DNA of 64,000 nt, from positions 1 through 64,000 of the forward strand of contig CAVQBN010000005.1 in the NCBI GenBank assembly GCA_963710735.1, in the 5' to 3' direction. Under the pieces are notes generated by a model. That model had not been told where the DNA came from. It did no database searches and saw only the letters and a program-made list of their open reading frames with translations. The position numbers were made by a program, and so were the translations under genes. Each line of letters opens with the position of its first letter. The first letter of the stretch is position 1. Source of the DNA: FEN-1297 sp963710735. Lineage in GTDB: Bacteria > Bacteroidota > Ignavibacteria > Ignavibacteriales > Ignavibacteriaceae. Positions 53,401-61,445 of the stretch are shown here, piece by piece.

Positions 53401-54682
53401 CCCACCCTGGTTCATCAATATCATCCGCGGTAGATTTTAATATTTGTTTAACTTCTTCGTTTGTAAAATTACCTAAAGATAAAATTAACCCGGCAGCAGC
53501 TGATACAAAAGGAGCAGAGGCTGAAGTACCACTGACAGTTGCATAACCGCCGCCTCGAGCAGTTGTTAAAATATCAGTACCTGGTGCAACTAAATCTAAA
53601 GTAGAACCATAATTAGAACTTGATGCGACATAATCGTCTGCTGTTGAATTACCAACGCATATAACTTCTGAATATCCAGATGGATAATGCGGTTCATCAG
53701 AACCATCATTACCTGAGCTGGCAACCAGGACAACTCCTTTATTATAAGCATATCTAATAACATCTCTGAGTACATATGAAAATTGAGTATCCCCAAAACT
53801 CATGTTGATTACTTTTACTCCCATTTTAACAGCATACAGAATAGCGGCAGCGACATCGTCTTCTTCACCGTATCCAGAGGGATCAAACGCTCTCAGATTT
53901 AGAATTTTAATTTTTGGAGCTACTCCCGCTATGCCTATACCATTATTAGTTTCTGCAGCCAGTATGCCCGCTATGTAAGTTCCGTGTCCATTTTCATCCA
54001 TTGGATTGTTATCCCAGCCTAGATAATCTCCTCCGCTTGAATCAAATGGGAAACCTCTTCTATCCGTAAAATCCCATCCCATATAATCATCTATAAAACC
54101 ATTATGGTCATCATCAACTCCATTTGAGTTTTTATCTTTACCTTGCGAATCTGTTCCTGTTTCGCCGGGATTTATGTAAATTTTATTTTTAAGATCCGGA
54201 TGTAAGTAGTCTATTCCGGTATCTATCAACCCAATAAGTACTGAATCCGAACCTTGAGTTATATCCCATGCAGCAAAAGCTTGAATTTTTTTTAATGCCC
54301 ATTGTTGATTAACTAGACTATCGTTTGGAGTATAATCTATTTTATAAATGTTTGATGTTTGAACGTAGGCAATTGAAGGATCACTCTTGGCTTGACTGAT
54401 AAAACTCTGAGCTGAGGCACTATCACTAAATGTTATTTTTACAATTCGTGAAAGATTAGGATCATCTTGTCCCAAATTTCTCGCAAAGTAATCTGCAGTT
54501 AGACTTACTTTATTTAATGCTCTTATAGGTGATGAGGATAAAAAATTTTTACTCTGAATCTTTTCACTAATTGAAGTTCTGGAAACACTATTATCATATT
54601 TTATAAATACCGTTACTTGTGAATAGGAAAAAACACTGAAAAGGAAAAAGAAACCGAAAGCAAAAAATGCTTTATAATTCAT
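50462..54682 (-). CDS. Secreted S8 (subtilisin-like) protease with FG-GAP/VCBS repeats and T9SS sorting domain
   Basis: A 1406-residue exported protein. Signal peptide about 1-22, then a propeptide-like region (about 25-115). The S8 domain (about 140-450) holds D154 (IDTGIDYLHPDL), H233 (NGHGTYIAG) and S386 (SGTSASAP). Beta-sandwich segments follow to about 690. FG-GAP/VCBS-like repeats (about 700-1080) contain DFNNNGKKD, DMDGDGKKE and DLNKNGIND, likely calcium-binding. Ig-like domains cover about 1085-1320, and a T9SS sorting domain (about 1325-1406) has YPNP, FNMNGKK and STGIYIFRI. I start at the ATG at 54682 with AAAGGAAA upstream; this overlaps purF by 11 bases. T9SS components are not in the window. 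Confidence 0.92.
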   Translation of the reverse strand: MNYKAFFAFGFFFLFSVFSYSQVTVFIKYDNSVSRTSISEKIQSKNFLSSSPIRALNKVSLTADYFARNLGQDDPNLSRIVKITFSDSASAQSFISQAKSDPSIAYVQTSNIYKIDYTPNDSLVNQQWALKKIQAFAAWDITQGSDSVLIGLIDTGIDYLHPDLKNKIYINPGETGTDSQGKDKNSNGVDDDHNGFIDDYMGWDFTDRRGFPFDSSGGDYLGWDNNPMDENGHGTYIAGILAAETNNGIGIAGVAPKIKILNLRAFDPSGYGEEDDVAAAILYAVKMGVKVINMSFGDTQFSYVLRDVIRYAYNKGVVLVASSGNDGSDEPHYPSGYSEVICVGNSTADDYVASSSNYGSTLDLVAPGTDILTTARGGGYATVSGTSASAPFVSAAAGLILSLGNFTNEEVKQILKSTADDIDEPGWDIRSGAGRLNLYRALSVLAPSIIKFNNPQQDFATNSDSISISASILSAYFQNFSLFVGTGLNPNNWTVLLQDQKYQFNNKNIYTLNVSNFQDSVYCLRLLVDLSNGKTMEERVNFYVLRSPPKLDLVFVGPAFYGQKQTILASCLTNQPSVVKMFYRKTGTNNFNFITLDGFATNIQSVKNIHYGFIPTNLIENNSTYDVYFEADNIAGLKSIVKNNNSYFIIKTNSPLNPAFETKQTFSLPAGEIYKNPIDLTSNDSNEVVLRPLSNPRISYIYKLSGNGFVKVDSMQNRIVKDFGDFNNNGKKDILSYFVYDGFIYEQENQFSTNLIQKFADTSNTFWPISAKDLYDNNKTEILDIDSDTSITIWNVNSDLSLSNPHKLINFTNSGVGGNVLDFPNAVVTDMDGDGKKEIWMVDEDGDIFSYKINGPEQFQKDKVISTGFMGSSAYLAEGDYTGKGTTDMAVLLHSYSNIDIAPYYRLIIFNFISDSLNVIFDKAFIDPTTEFNSQFQNADNSIRFADVENNGVDDLVLFDFPYSYIFKYDNGKNTIISYKENINSNSIFIGDLNKNGINDVAFPTNQGINFYEFAVSKHASTPYNIAGYSIDSNSIYLNWTGSGNQYYIYRGINKNNLVLIDSTSNSFYNDNTVSNKVNYFYGVKTIDNTKTYPLSNLSQVIQVFSHVPSIVAGIKNETSNSIKITFTQMIDTKIENLHSFDVVGFGYPNSISAASQYSYLLNFTNDLPIGKNKLVINSLNDYYGSPIKSDTLAFTIDSTLIIKSNFFIISHEILNPYKIKLVFNVAVDPASAEDTANYIFSPFNKAASVQIDSKDSRIIYLSLNGQRPVGSIGKEYTLHILNVKSSIETGNLRINSGAGSYVVLSSFANNLSDVYVYPNPSRILDGPNKITFANLPAHVKITIFNMNGKKMNELEENNGDGGIDYNLKDENGNQLSTGIYIFRIVQMDNSNNEIGNKLGKFAVIK

Positions 54683-56156
54683 AGATTTCCTTTTTAAAAC
54701 TGGCATCTACTACAGTGGGATAATTGCCAGAGAAGCATGCTGTACAAAAATTTTCCGGAATTGCTTCTGAGATAGCCTCAAGCATTTCATCAATCGTTAA
54801 ATACTCTAAACTATCAACACCAAGATATTTTTCTATTTCTTTTATTTCCCCGTTCATCTGGTTGGCGATTAATTCCTCTTTACTCGGGAAATCCATTCCA
54901 TAATAACAAGGATGCATTATTGGAGCAGATGAAATCCGTAAATGAATTGCTTTAGGTTTTGCTTCTTTAATTAAATTTACAAGTTGTTTAGAAGTTGTTC
55001 CTCTGACTATTGAATCGTCCACTATTACAACAGTTCTTCCTTCGAGAACACCTTTAACTATATTAAATTTAATTCTTACACCAATCTTTCTTTTTTCCTG
55101 GCCCGGCTGGATGAAAGTTCTGCCAATATAGTGGCTTCTAATCAACCCAATTTCAAGTTTTGATCTGATACCTTGTTTTTCTAATTGTGTCTGGTAACCC
55201 AGTGCAGTAGTATTCGAACTATCAGGCACGCTAATTACTATTACCTTCTCTCCATCTTTATCTATAACTGGATATTTCCTTGCTAATATTTTACCTAATC
55301 TTCGCCGCATCTTATCTACATTATGACCAAATATAAAACTATCAGGCCTAGAAAAATATATATATTCGAAAATACAATGTTTCTGATTTTGTAAAATATC
55401 ATCTTTAAATTTGAACGATTTAATTTGATCCAGATCTTTAACATCATCATCTATAACTATTATTTCGCCGGGCTCGACTTCCCTAATAAACTTTGCAGCT
55501 ATTATATCGAAAGCACAAGTCTCAGATGCAACTACAAAAGAACCATTTATTTTTCCTATTGATAATGGCCGGAAGCCAAATGAATCCCGTGCCGCAATAA
55601 GTTTATTATCAGTGAGGATTGTTAGTGAAAAGGCACCTTCCAATTTAGCCAGTGCTTCTTTTATTTGTTCTATCTGATCATTCAATCTGCTTCTAGCAAT
55701 TAAGTGTAAAATTACTTCTGTATCACTTGTTGTTTGAAAGATTGCCCCTTCATTAACTAATTCTTCACGTAGTTGTTTTGCATTAGTTAGATTTCCATTA
55801 TGTGATACTGCGATATTACCGAGCCGGTAATTAACCACAAAAGGCTGGATATTATTGATTGATTCAGATGATCCTGTTGTGGAATACCTGTTATGACCAA
55901 TTGCTGCAGTACCAATTAAAACATTTTTAAAAACTTTGGAATCCGCAAAAACTTCAGAAACTAATCCTTCTCCCTTATAAATATTAAATTTGGGCTTGTT
56001 ATTATTATTAAAATCTCTGGTTACAATCCCGCTTGCTTCCTGTCCCCTATGTTGTAAAGCATGAAGTCCGTAGTAAGTATTAATTGCCGCATCATCTGTT
56101 CCGAAAATTCCGAAAATTCCGCAATGACACTTCGGTTTATCTGATATAATTTCCAT
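54672..56156 (-). CDS. purF: Amidophosphoribosyltransferase
   Basis: A 494-residue PurF of the Bacillus type with a short propeptide. The N-terminal nucleophile Cys is the second Cys in KCHCGIFGIFG. The phosphoribosyl site reads VVIVDDSIVRGTTS. The C-terminal FCTACFSGNYP and the earlier NQKHCIFEYIYF segment are consistent with the iron-sulfur Cys ligands of this class. It makes 5-phosphoribosylamine, the first step of purine synthesis. I chose the ATG at 56156 rather than a TTG one codon earlier. Confidence 0.95.
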   Translation of the reverse strand: MEIISDKPKCHCGIFGIFGTDDAAINTYYGLHALQHRGQEASGIVTRDFNNNNKPKFNIYKGEGLVSEVFADSKVFKNVLIGTAAIGHNRYSTTGSSESINNIQPFVVNYRLGNIAVSHNGNLTNAKQLREELVNEGAIFQTTSDTEVILHLIARSRLNDQIEQIKEALAKLEGAFSLTILTDNKLIAARDSFGFRPLSIGKINGSFVVASETCAFDIIAAKFIREVEPGEIIVIDDDVKDLDQIKSFKFKDDILQNQKHCIFEYIYFSRPDSFIFGHNVDKMRRRLGKILARKYPVIDKDGEKVIVISVPDSSNTTALGYQTQLEKQGIRSKLEIGLIRSHYIGRTFIQPGQEKRKIGVRIKFNIVKGVLEGRTVVIVDDSIVRGTTSKQLVNLIKEAKPKAIHLRISSAPIMHPCYYGMDFPSKEELIANQMNGEIKEIEKYLGVDSLEYLTIDEMLEAISEAIPENFCTACFSGNYPTVVDASFKKEIYEL

Positions 56157-56159
56157 CAA

Positions 56160-56350
56160 TTCCTTCTCTTTTAAAAATTAAGCTTAAAATTAAGAATAAA
56201 ATTAACGTTATAAAATAGGAGTGATTTTAAAAATTAAAAAGGTACATTTTTACGCACATAAAAAATGTGAAAAGTTTTAATTTTAAACTGAATAAAAATC
56301 AGACCTAGTAATAATAACATCTCAGCTAATAAGATTACTTTTTAAAATAA
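56160..56350. other. Non-coding interval before purF
   Basis: AT-rich, no ORF. It lies between the purF start and the tRNA terminator and presumably holds the purF promoter, but no confident -10/-35 or purine riboswitch is visible. Confidence 0.4.
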
Positions 56351-56377
56351 AAAAAGGTGCATTTCATAGCACCTTTT
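56351..56377 (-). terminator. Terminator downstream of tRNA-Pro
   Basis: On the - strand AAGGTGC/GCACCTT with an 8-base loop (stem at 56354-56360 and 56369-56375) is followed by a run of T's. It begins six bases past the tRNA 3' end. Confidence 0.85.
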
Positions 56378-56382
56378 ACTAG

Positions 56383-56456
56383 TCGGAACGGTGGGATTTG
56401 AACCCACGACCCCCTGAACCCCATTCAGGTACGCTACCGGGCTGCGCCACGTTCCG
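56383..56456 (-). tRNA. tRNA-Pro (anticodon GGG)
   Basis: A 74-nt cloverleaf. The acceptor is CGGAACG/CGTTCCG with discriminator A. The D arm contains AGCCCGGTAG. The anticodon arm is CCTGA/TCAGG with loop ATGGGGT, giving anticodon GGG. The T loop is GGTTCAAATCC. The 3' CCA is not encoded. The 5' end is only a few bases downstream of the merR-type gene, suggesting read-through transcription and processing from it. Confidence 0.96.
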
Positions 56457-56461
56457 ATAAT

Positions 56462-56857
56462 TCATAACTTTGATACTAAAATTTCTAAAATACTTTTAAT
56501 CTCTTCTAAATCTTTTTTTAATGAAGGTCTATCCTTTTTATTTTCGGAATTAATAGATAAGGATTCTTCATTTAAACCATCATTATTTACCTGCTGGGGA
56601 ACATTGTCAGGAGAATAGTTCTCCAATATTTTTTTTGCTCCTTCAATAGTATATTTCTTTTCTCTTAGCAAACTCTTGATTAACAATATAAGCTGAATAT
56701 CTTTGTTAGTATATATTCGGTTTCCAGCACGATTTTTTTGAGGTTTTAATTCCTCAAACTCAGTCTCCCAATACCGTAAAACATACTGTTCTATCTCAGT
56801 GATTTTGCTAACTTCACTGATTGAATAATATAATTTCTTTATTGAAAGATTTTTCAT
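56462..56857 (-). CDS. MerR-family transcriptional regulator
   Basis: A 131-residue protein with an N-terminal winged helix: YYSISEVSKITEIEQYVLRYWETEF followed by RAGNRIYTNKDIQLILLIKSLL. These segments match the MerR family pattern. The C-terminal part is helical and acidic, with no Cys for metals. Such small stand-alone MerR proteins are common beside tRNA genes in Bacteroidota. Its target is unknown. The tRNA gene follows directly. Confidence 0.88.
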   Translation of the reverse strand: MKNLSIKKLYYSISEVSKITEIEQYVLRYWETEFEELKPQKNRAGNRIYTNKDIQLILLIKSLLREKKYTIEGAKKILENYSPDNVPQQVNNDGLNEESLSINSENKKDRPSLKKDLEEIKSILEILVSKL

Positions 56858-56950
56858 TTTTCCTCATAAATAATTTGAGAGAAAAATAAGTAATCATGCG
56901 ATTAATATCAATATCAGGGCTTTGAAATAATTTATAGGTTTAATTAAAGT

Positions 56951-57634
56951 TTATAATTTATTCTCTCTAATGATAATATCAATTAATTCATTAATGTCAT
57001 TCAATTCATAATCTGCGTTATGTTGTTTTGTATTAAATGTATCGCCATATTTTGCAAATGCCGTTTTCATACCCACATTAGCTGCTCCGACAATATCCCG
57101 TTCCGCCCAGTCACCTAACATCAGAGTCTCAGATGCTTCAATTTCCATTTTTTTTAATATCATTAAGAACGGTGCTGAATTAGGCTTCCTTTCGCCAGTA
57201 TCTTCAAAAGTTACTACAGTATCAAATATATGATGAAAATTTAAATAAGCTAATCTTAGCCAAGCCTCTTTTACGGGAGCATCAGATAAAATTCCCATTT
57301 TTATTCCCATCTTCATCAATTTATGGAGGGTCGGATAAACATGCGGATATGGGATTAAGGACGCTTCCCTAGCTTTTCTATATGCAACGATCCCTGCAGA
57401 TAAAATTTTATAATCAACTTTTTTAAGGACTCTTTGTAAAAAAACATCAAAAACTTGTTGATATTCTATCCCTTGCTCCTTATAAATTTCATCTATAATT
57501 CTATTTGCATCTTCAGCCGTTATTTTTAAACCAGAATCTATCATAGCAGGTATCGCTTCTTCAATTGCTCTACGTTTCATTTTCATGAAATCAACCAACG
57601 TATTATCCAAATCAAATATGACAGCTTTAATCAA
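56951..57634 (-). CDS. HAD-family hydrolase
   Basis: A 227-residue haloacid dehalogenase-like phosphatase. The nucleophile motif is VIFDLDNTLVDF near the start, with a later GDWAERDIVGAANVGM as motif IV and GERKPNSAPF with the Lys. It may be a pyrophosphatase or phosphoglycolate phosphatase; the substrate is not deducible. The start is probably TTG at 57634 with AAGGTAGG upstream, although the frame is open to a TTG at 57658. It overlaps aroQ's end either way or nearly so. Confidence 0.86.
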   Translation of the reverse strand: MIKAVIFDLDNTLVDFMKMKRRAIEEAIPAMIDSGLKITAEDANRIIDEIYKEQGIEYQQVFDVFLQRVLKKVDYKILSAGIVAYRKAREASLIPYPHVYPTLHKLMKMGIKMGILSDAPVKEAWLRLAYLNFHHIFDTVVTFEDTGERKPNSAPFLMILKKMEIEASETLMLGDWAERDIVGAANVGMKTAFAKYGDTFNTKQHNADYELNDINELIDIIIRENKL

Positions 57635-57638
57635 AATA

Positions 57639-58076
57639 TTACCTACCTTTTTCTGCAATTATTTTATTTAATAAAAAAATTCCGGCTATATAACTATTTT
57701 CTTTAAATCCAGAGATATATCCATCACAAGCGCTTGCTGTTATCAAACTCTGTCTAAAGTTTTCTCTATTAACAAGATGAGACAGATGAACTTCAATTTT
57801 TGGAATTTTACTATCGGATAGTGCATCCCTAATTGCTACTGATGTATGGGCATAACCACCAGGGTTTATCATTAACCCATCAAATTCATTAGAAGACTTC
57901 TGAATTTTCTCTACAATCTCTCCTTCTAAATTAGACTGGAAAAAAGCAAGCTTAATTTTGGGAAATTCGGATTTTAACAATGTTTCAATCTTTTTTAATG
58001 TTAAACTGCCATAATGCTGTTTATCGCGTGCTCCCAGCATATTTAAATTTGGCCCGTTAATTACAAGTATCTTCAT
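57639..58076 (-). CDS. aroQ: 3-dehydroquinate dehydratase, type II
   Basis: A 145-residue type II dehydroquinase. It begins MKILVINGPNLNMLGARDK, with the catalytic Tyr 22 in QHYGSLTL. NPGGYAHTSVAIRDAL and IEVHLSH contain the remaining active-site Asn and His residues. It converts 3-dehydroquinate to 3-dehydroshikimate in the shikimate pathway. It overlaps the upstream 90-residue gene by four bases and lies next to the HAD gene. Confidence 0.96.
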   Translation of the reverse strand: MKILVINGPNLNMLGARDKQHYGSLTLKKIETLLKSEFPKIKLAFFQSNLEGEIVEKIQKSSNEFDGLMINPGGYAHTSVAIRDALSDSKIPKIEVHLSHLVNRENFRQSLITASACDGYISGFKENSYIAGIFLLNKIIAEKGR

Positions 58077-58345
58077 TTGGATTCAGCCATTTCGTCTATA
58101 ATTTCTCTTATCCTGGGTGTTAAATATATTTGATCAATCCCGAGCTCTTTCAATGCCATTGAAAGTATCATTACTTTTCTCTGAAGATTAGCCATTTTGT
58201 TTATTACTATGACCTTGCTTTCTTTTAAAATACAATAACCACCTTTGAAATCTCCTTTTTCAAATCGAACTTCAGCACCTAATTGAGATGCTAACGATTT
58301 TAAGTCTTGTATAATTTCCTCAAATTCCTTTTCCTTAATTTTCAT
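58073..58345 (-). CDS. Hypothetical protein (90 aa)
   Basis: I do not recognise the family. It is a helical, charged protein with a Gly-Gly-Tyr-Cys element (KGGYCILKE) and an amphipathic end. It overlaps aroQ by four bases and the membrane protein gene upstream by 11 bases, so it is translated as part of that group. No signal peptide is present. A role related to its neighbours cannot be inferred. Confidence 0.75.
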   Translation of the reverse strand: MKIKEKEFEEIIQDLKSLASQLGAEVRFEKGDFKGGYCILKESKVIVINKMANLQRKVMILSMALKELGIDQIYLTPRIREIIDEMAESK

Positions 58346-58868
58346 TAGAAATTTTTTCTCTCATTTTAAAGGGTTGAAAAAGGATAAAAAATATTATAGC
58401 AAAATAACAAAGTACCTCAATAATAGGAAAACTGCCTAAAATTTTAAATCTTTCTATATAAAGATTTAAAACTTGGTTGGCATTAAAACCTGTTGTAAAG
58501 ATATAAGTAATAATTTTATAATCAATAGTTTTTAAATATATTTCAAATGGCAGTGTAACAAAAATTACTAATGTTACTATGAACAGCCAGCCATTTTGCT
58601 TTAAACTAATTTTGGATGATATTAGAAATATTAAAAACGAAAAAATGAATGCTACATATAATAAAACCTCAAGTAAAATTCCGGCATTTAGTGCTGTTAA
58701 TATGCCTGATAAATTAAGGTTGGTAATGTAAGGTTTTATATGATAATAATTATCCTGGAAAAGTTGATAAGCTACAGTTAGTCGGGCAATATAGCTTCCT
58801 AACCATATTACGCCGGTAACAGCACTAATGTATAAAAAGATTTTGGAAAATTTATTAATAGATTTCAT
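58335..58868 (-). CDS. Four-helix membrane protein, unknown family
   Basis: A protein of about 177 residues from the ATG at 58868 (MKSINKFSKIFLYI). Hydrophobic helices lie at about 9-27, 52-76, 86-106 and 143-165. I do not recognise a family. It overlaps the next gene downstream by 11 bases and diverges from the ppx gene, with a short intergenic region of about 38 bases between the two starts. Confidence 0.75.
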   Translation of the reverse strand: MKSINKFSKIFLYISAVTGVIWLGSYIARLTVAYQLFQDNYYHIKPYITNLNLSGILTALNAGILLEVLLYVAFIFSFLIFLISSKISLKQNGWLFIVTLVIFVTLPFEIYLKTIDYKIITYIFTTGFNANQVLNLYIERFKILGSFPIIEVLCYFAIIFFILFQPFKMREKISNEN

Positions 58869-58906
58869 AAATAACATTAAAATAAAAACAAAAATATATA
58901 AAAATT

Positions 58907-59851
58907 ATGATTATTGCTTCAATTGATATAGGAACAAATACTGTTTTACTGCTGATTGCAGAAGTAGATACAGCAACTCTCAAAATTAAATCGATTATTA
59001 ATCTGCAAAGGATACCTAGAATTGGAAAAGGATTAATGCCAGGACATCCAATTAAAAAAGAAAATATTGAACTATTATATTCAATTCTCCAAGAATACAG
59101 TCAAATTATAGTTAGAAATAAATGTGAAGTAGTTCTTGTAAAAGCAACAAATGCTTTTAGAATTGCTTCTAATAATAGACTATTAGTGGATGATATCAAA
59201 AGGAAATTCAACTTTGACATTAAGGTTGTTTCAGGGAAAGAAGAGGCGATGTTATCTTTTTTAGGAGCAACAAGCAATTTTACCGGTGGATCTAAATTCT
59301 TAGTAATTGATATTGGAGGCGGAAGTACAGAACTAATATATGGTAAAAAGAATAAAATTAATTTTGTACAAAGTTATCCGGTTGGAGTTGTAAGCGGCAC
59401 AGAAAAATTTTATAAAAGTAATCCCCCCACCCCTTTAGAACTGGATAATTTTAATAATAGTATAAAGCAGCAATTGAAAGAAATTGCATCTAAAAATATT
59501 TCACCAGATAAAGTAATTGCTATTGCCGGTACACCAACGACTCTGGCATGTATTAACCAAAACCTGATTGAATACAATGAAGATCTAATTGAAGGCGCTT
59601 TATTAAGATATGTTGATTTGGAAAAGATAATAATAACTTTAAGTAGTCTTACTTCTCAAGAAATAAAACAAAAATATAAAAGCATTGTAAATGGAAGAGA
59701 AGATGTATTATTAGCTGGAAGTCAGATTTTAGTTTCTATTATGAATATATTGAATATAGATGAGGTTACAGTCAGCACGAAAGGAATTAGATACGGAGCA
59801 ATTGTAGATTTCATTAAAAATAAATTTAGGGGTTCAGATTCTGAAGAATAG
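58907..59851 (+). CDS. Ppx/GppA-family phosphatase (exopolyphosphatase/pppGpp hydrolase)
   Basis: A 314-residue protein of the ASKHA fold. The phosphate-binding motifs are ASIDIGTNTVLLLIAE at the N-terminus and FLVIDIGGGSTELIYG at about residue 130. AIAGTPTTLA is the third motif. It degrades polyphosphate or pppGpp; which cannot be told by sequence. Its 3' end overlaps the nadB gene on the opposite strand by 26 bases. The short form lacks the C-terminal HD domain. Confidence 0.92.
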   Translation: MIIASIDIGTNTVLLLIAEVDTATLKIKSIINLQRIPRIGKGLMPGHPIKKENIELLYSILQEYSQIIVRNKCEVVLVKATNAFRIASNNRLLVDDIKRKFNFDIKVVSGKEEAMLSFLGATSNFTGGSKFLVIDIGGGSTELIYGKKNKINFVQSYPVGVVSGTEKFYKSNPPTPLELDNFNNSIKQQLKEIASKNISPDKVIAIAGTPTTLACINQNLIEYNEDLIEGALLRYVDLEKIIITLSSLTSQEIKQKYKSIVNGREDVLLAGSQILVSIMNILNIDEVTVSTKGIRYGAIVDFIKNKFRGSDSEE

Positions 59852-61445
59852 TGTCTTTAATTTTATTTCGAGGCAATTGTTTAAGATAATCTAGATTATA
59901 ATGCAGCCCTCTGCTCTCTTTTCTTAATTTTGCAGATTTGATTATCATATGGGCACAAGCCACAATATTTCGTAATTCCAAAATATCTTCAAATACTTTT
60001 GTTTTTTTATACAATTCTTCAGTTTCTACAAATATATTGTGAATTCTTCTAGCAGCTCTTTCCAATCGACGGTTTGAACGAACGATTCCGACATAATCCC
60101 ACATAGTTTGTTTGACTTCCTTGATGCTATGCGAAATTAAAATTTTTTCATCAGTGGATAATGCACCAGAATCATCCCATTCAGGAATAACTGGTATATT
60201 TTCCTTACCTTCCTTAACATATTTCTTAATGTCAATTGAAGCTCTTTGTGAAAACACAACAGCCTCTAGCAGAGAATTGCTTGCTAATCTATTTGCCCCG
60301 TGCACACCAGTCATACTTACTTCACCACATGCGTACAATCCTCTTAAAGATGTTCTTGCCAGTTTATCTACCAAAATACCACCGCAAGCATAATGTGCAG
60401 CAGGTACAACAGGAATATAATTTTTAGTAATATCAATGCCATGCTTTAAGCAGTTAGAATATATATTAGGGAAATGATCCAGAATATCTTCTCTATTTTT
60501 TTTAGTTATATCAAGATATACATAATCATCTCCCCTCTTTTTAAGCTCATTATCAATTGCACGTGCAACAATATCTCGAGGAGCTAACTCTTTTCGGCTA
60601 TCATATTTTTCCATAAATTCTTTCCCGTCTTTAGTCCGTAAAATGCCGCCGAATCCTCTAACTGCCTCTGATATTAGAAACGAAGTATTGCTAGAATTAT
60701 TACCCGAAGTATAGAAACTAGTTGGATGGAATTGGACGAATTCCATATTCCCTATTTTTGCTCCTGCTCTATATGCCATTGCAAAACCATCACCAGTAGC
60801 GATAGCCGGATTAGTCGTATGCATATAAACCTGTCCCAAACCACCGGTTGCTAAAACAGTTGCTTTGGAAGAAATTTTAATCACTTTATTTTTATTGCAA
60901 TCTAAAACATATGCACCCCAGCAATTTCTGTTTTTTAATGGTTCATTTTTTAACTGCTGAACGTTATGCTCAGTAATCAAATCAATAGCTAAAGAATTTT
61001 CTAATATTTTAATATTAGTTTTTGACGTAACTTTCTCGATTAAAGCTCTTTCAATTTCTTTCCCGGTTAGGTCTTTTGCATGGACTATTCGAGGCATAGA
61101 ATGCCCTCCCTCTTTTGCCAGATCTAACTTACCATTTTTCATCGTAAATTCTGTTCCAATTTTGATGAGATCATCAATCCTGCTTGGACCTTCTTTTACT
61201 AATATTTCCACAATATCTTTTTTGCAAAGTCCGGCACCTGCAATTAAAGTATCATGAATATGTTTTTCAAAAGAATCATTCGGATCTATTACAGAGGCAA
61301 TACCTCCTTGAGCATAATTAGTATTAGATTCATTTTTTTCTTTTTTTGTTACTATTACTACGTCAGCAAATTCAGAAATACGAAGGGCTGCAAATAAGCC
61401 AGCTATTCCGCTGCCTATAACTAACACATCTGTTTTATATTCCAT
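59826..61445 (-). CDS. nadB: L-aspartate oxidase
   Basis: A 539-residue flavoprotein. The FAD-binding motif is DVLVIGSGIAGLFAAL near the start. The succinate dehydrogenase-like segment NMEFVQFHPTSF, RLASNSLLEA and the C-terminal helical domain are present. It oxidises aspartate to iminoaspartate for NAD synthesis. No nadA or nadC is adjacent. The ATG overlaps by one base the argD-like stop, and it ends convergent with ppx/gppA. Confidence 0.95.
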   Translation of the reverse strand: MEYKTDVLVIGSGIAGLFAALRISEFADVVIVTKKEKNESNTNYAQGGIASVIDPNDSFEKHIHDTLIAGAGLCKKDIVEILVKEGPSRIDDLIKIGTEFTMKNGKLDLAKEGGHSMPRIVHAKDLTGKEIERALIEKVTSKTNIKILENSLAIDLITEHNVQQLKNEPLKNRNCWGAYVLDCNKNKVIKISSKATVLATGGLGQVYMHTTNPAIATGDGFAMAYRAGAKIGNMEFVQFHPTSFYTSGNNSSNTSFLISEAVRGFGGILRTKDGKEFMEKYDSRKELAPRDIVARAIDNELKKRGDDYVYLDITKKNREDILDHFPNIYSNCLKHGIDITKNYIPVVPAAHYACGGILVDKLARTSLRGLYACGEVSMTGVHGANRLASNSLLEAVVFSQRASIDIKKYVKEGKENIPVIPEWDDSGALSTDEKILISHSIKEVKQTMWDYVGIVRSNRRLERAARRIHNIFVETEELYKKTKVFEDILELRNIVACAHMIIKSAKLRKESRGLHYNLDYLKQLPRNKIKDTILQNLNP

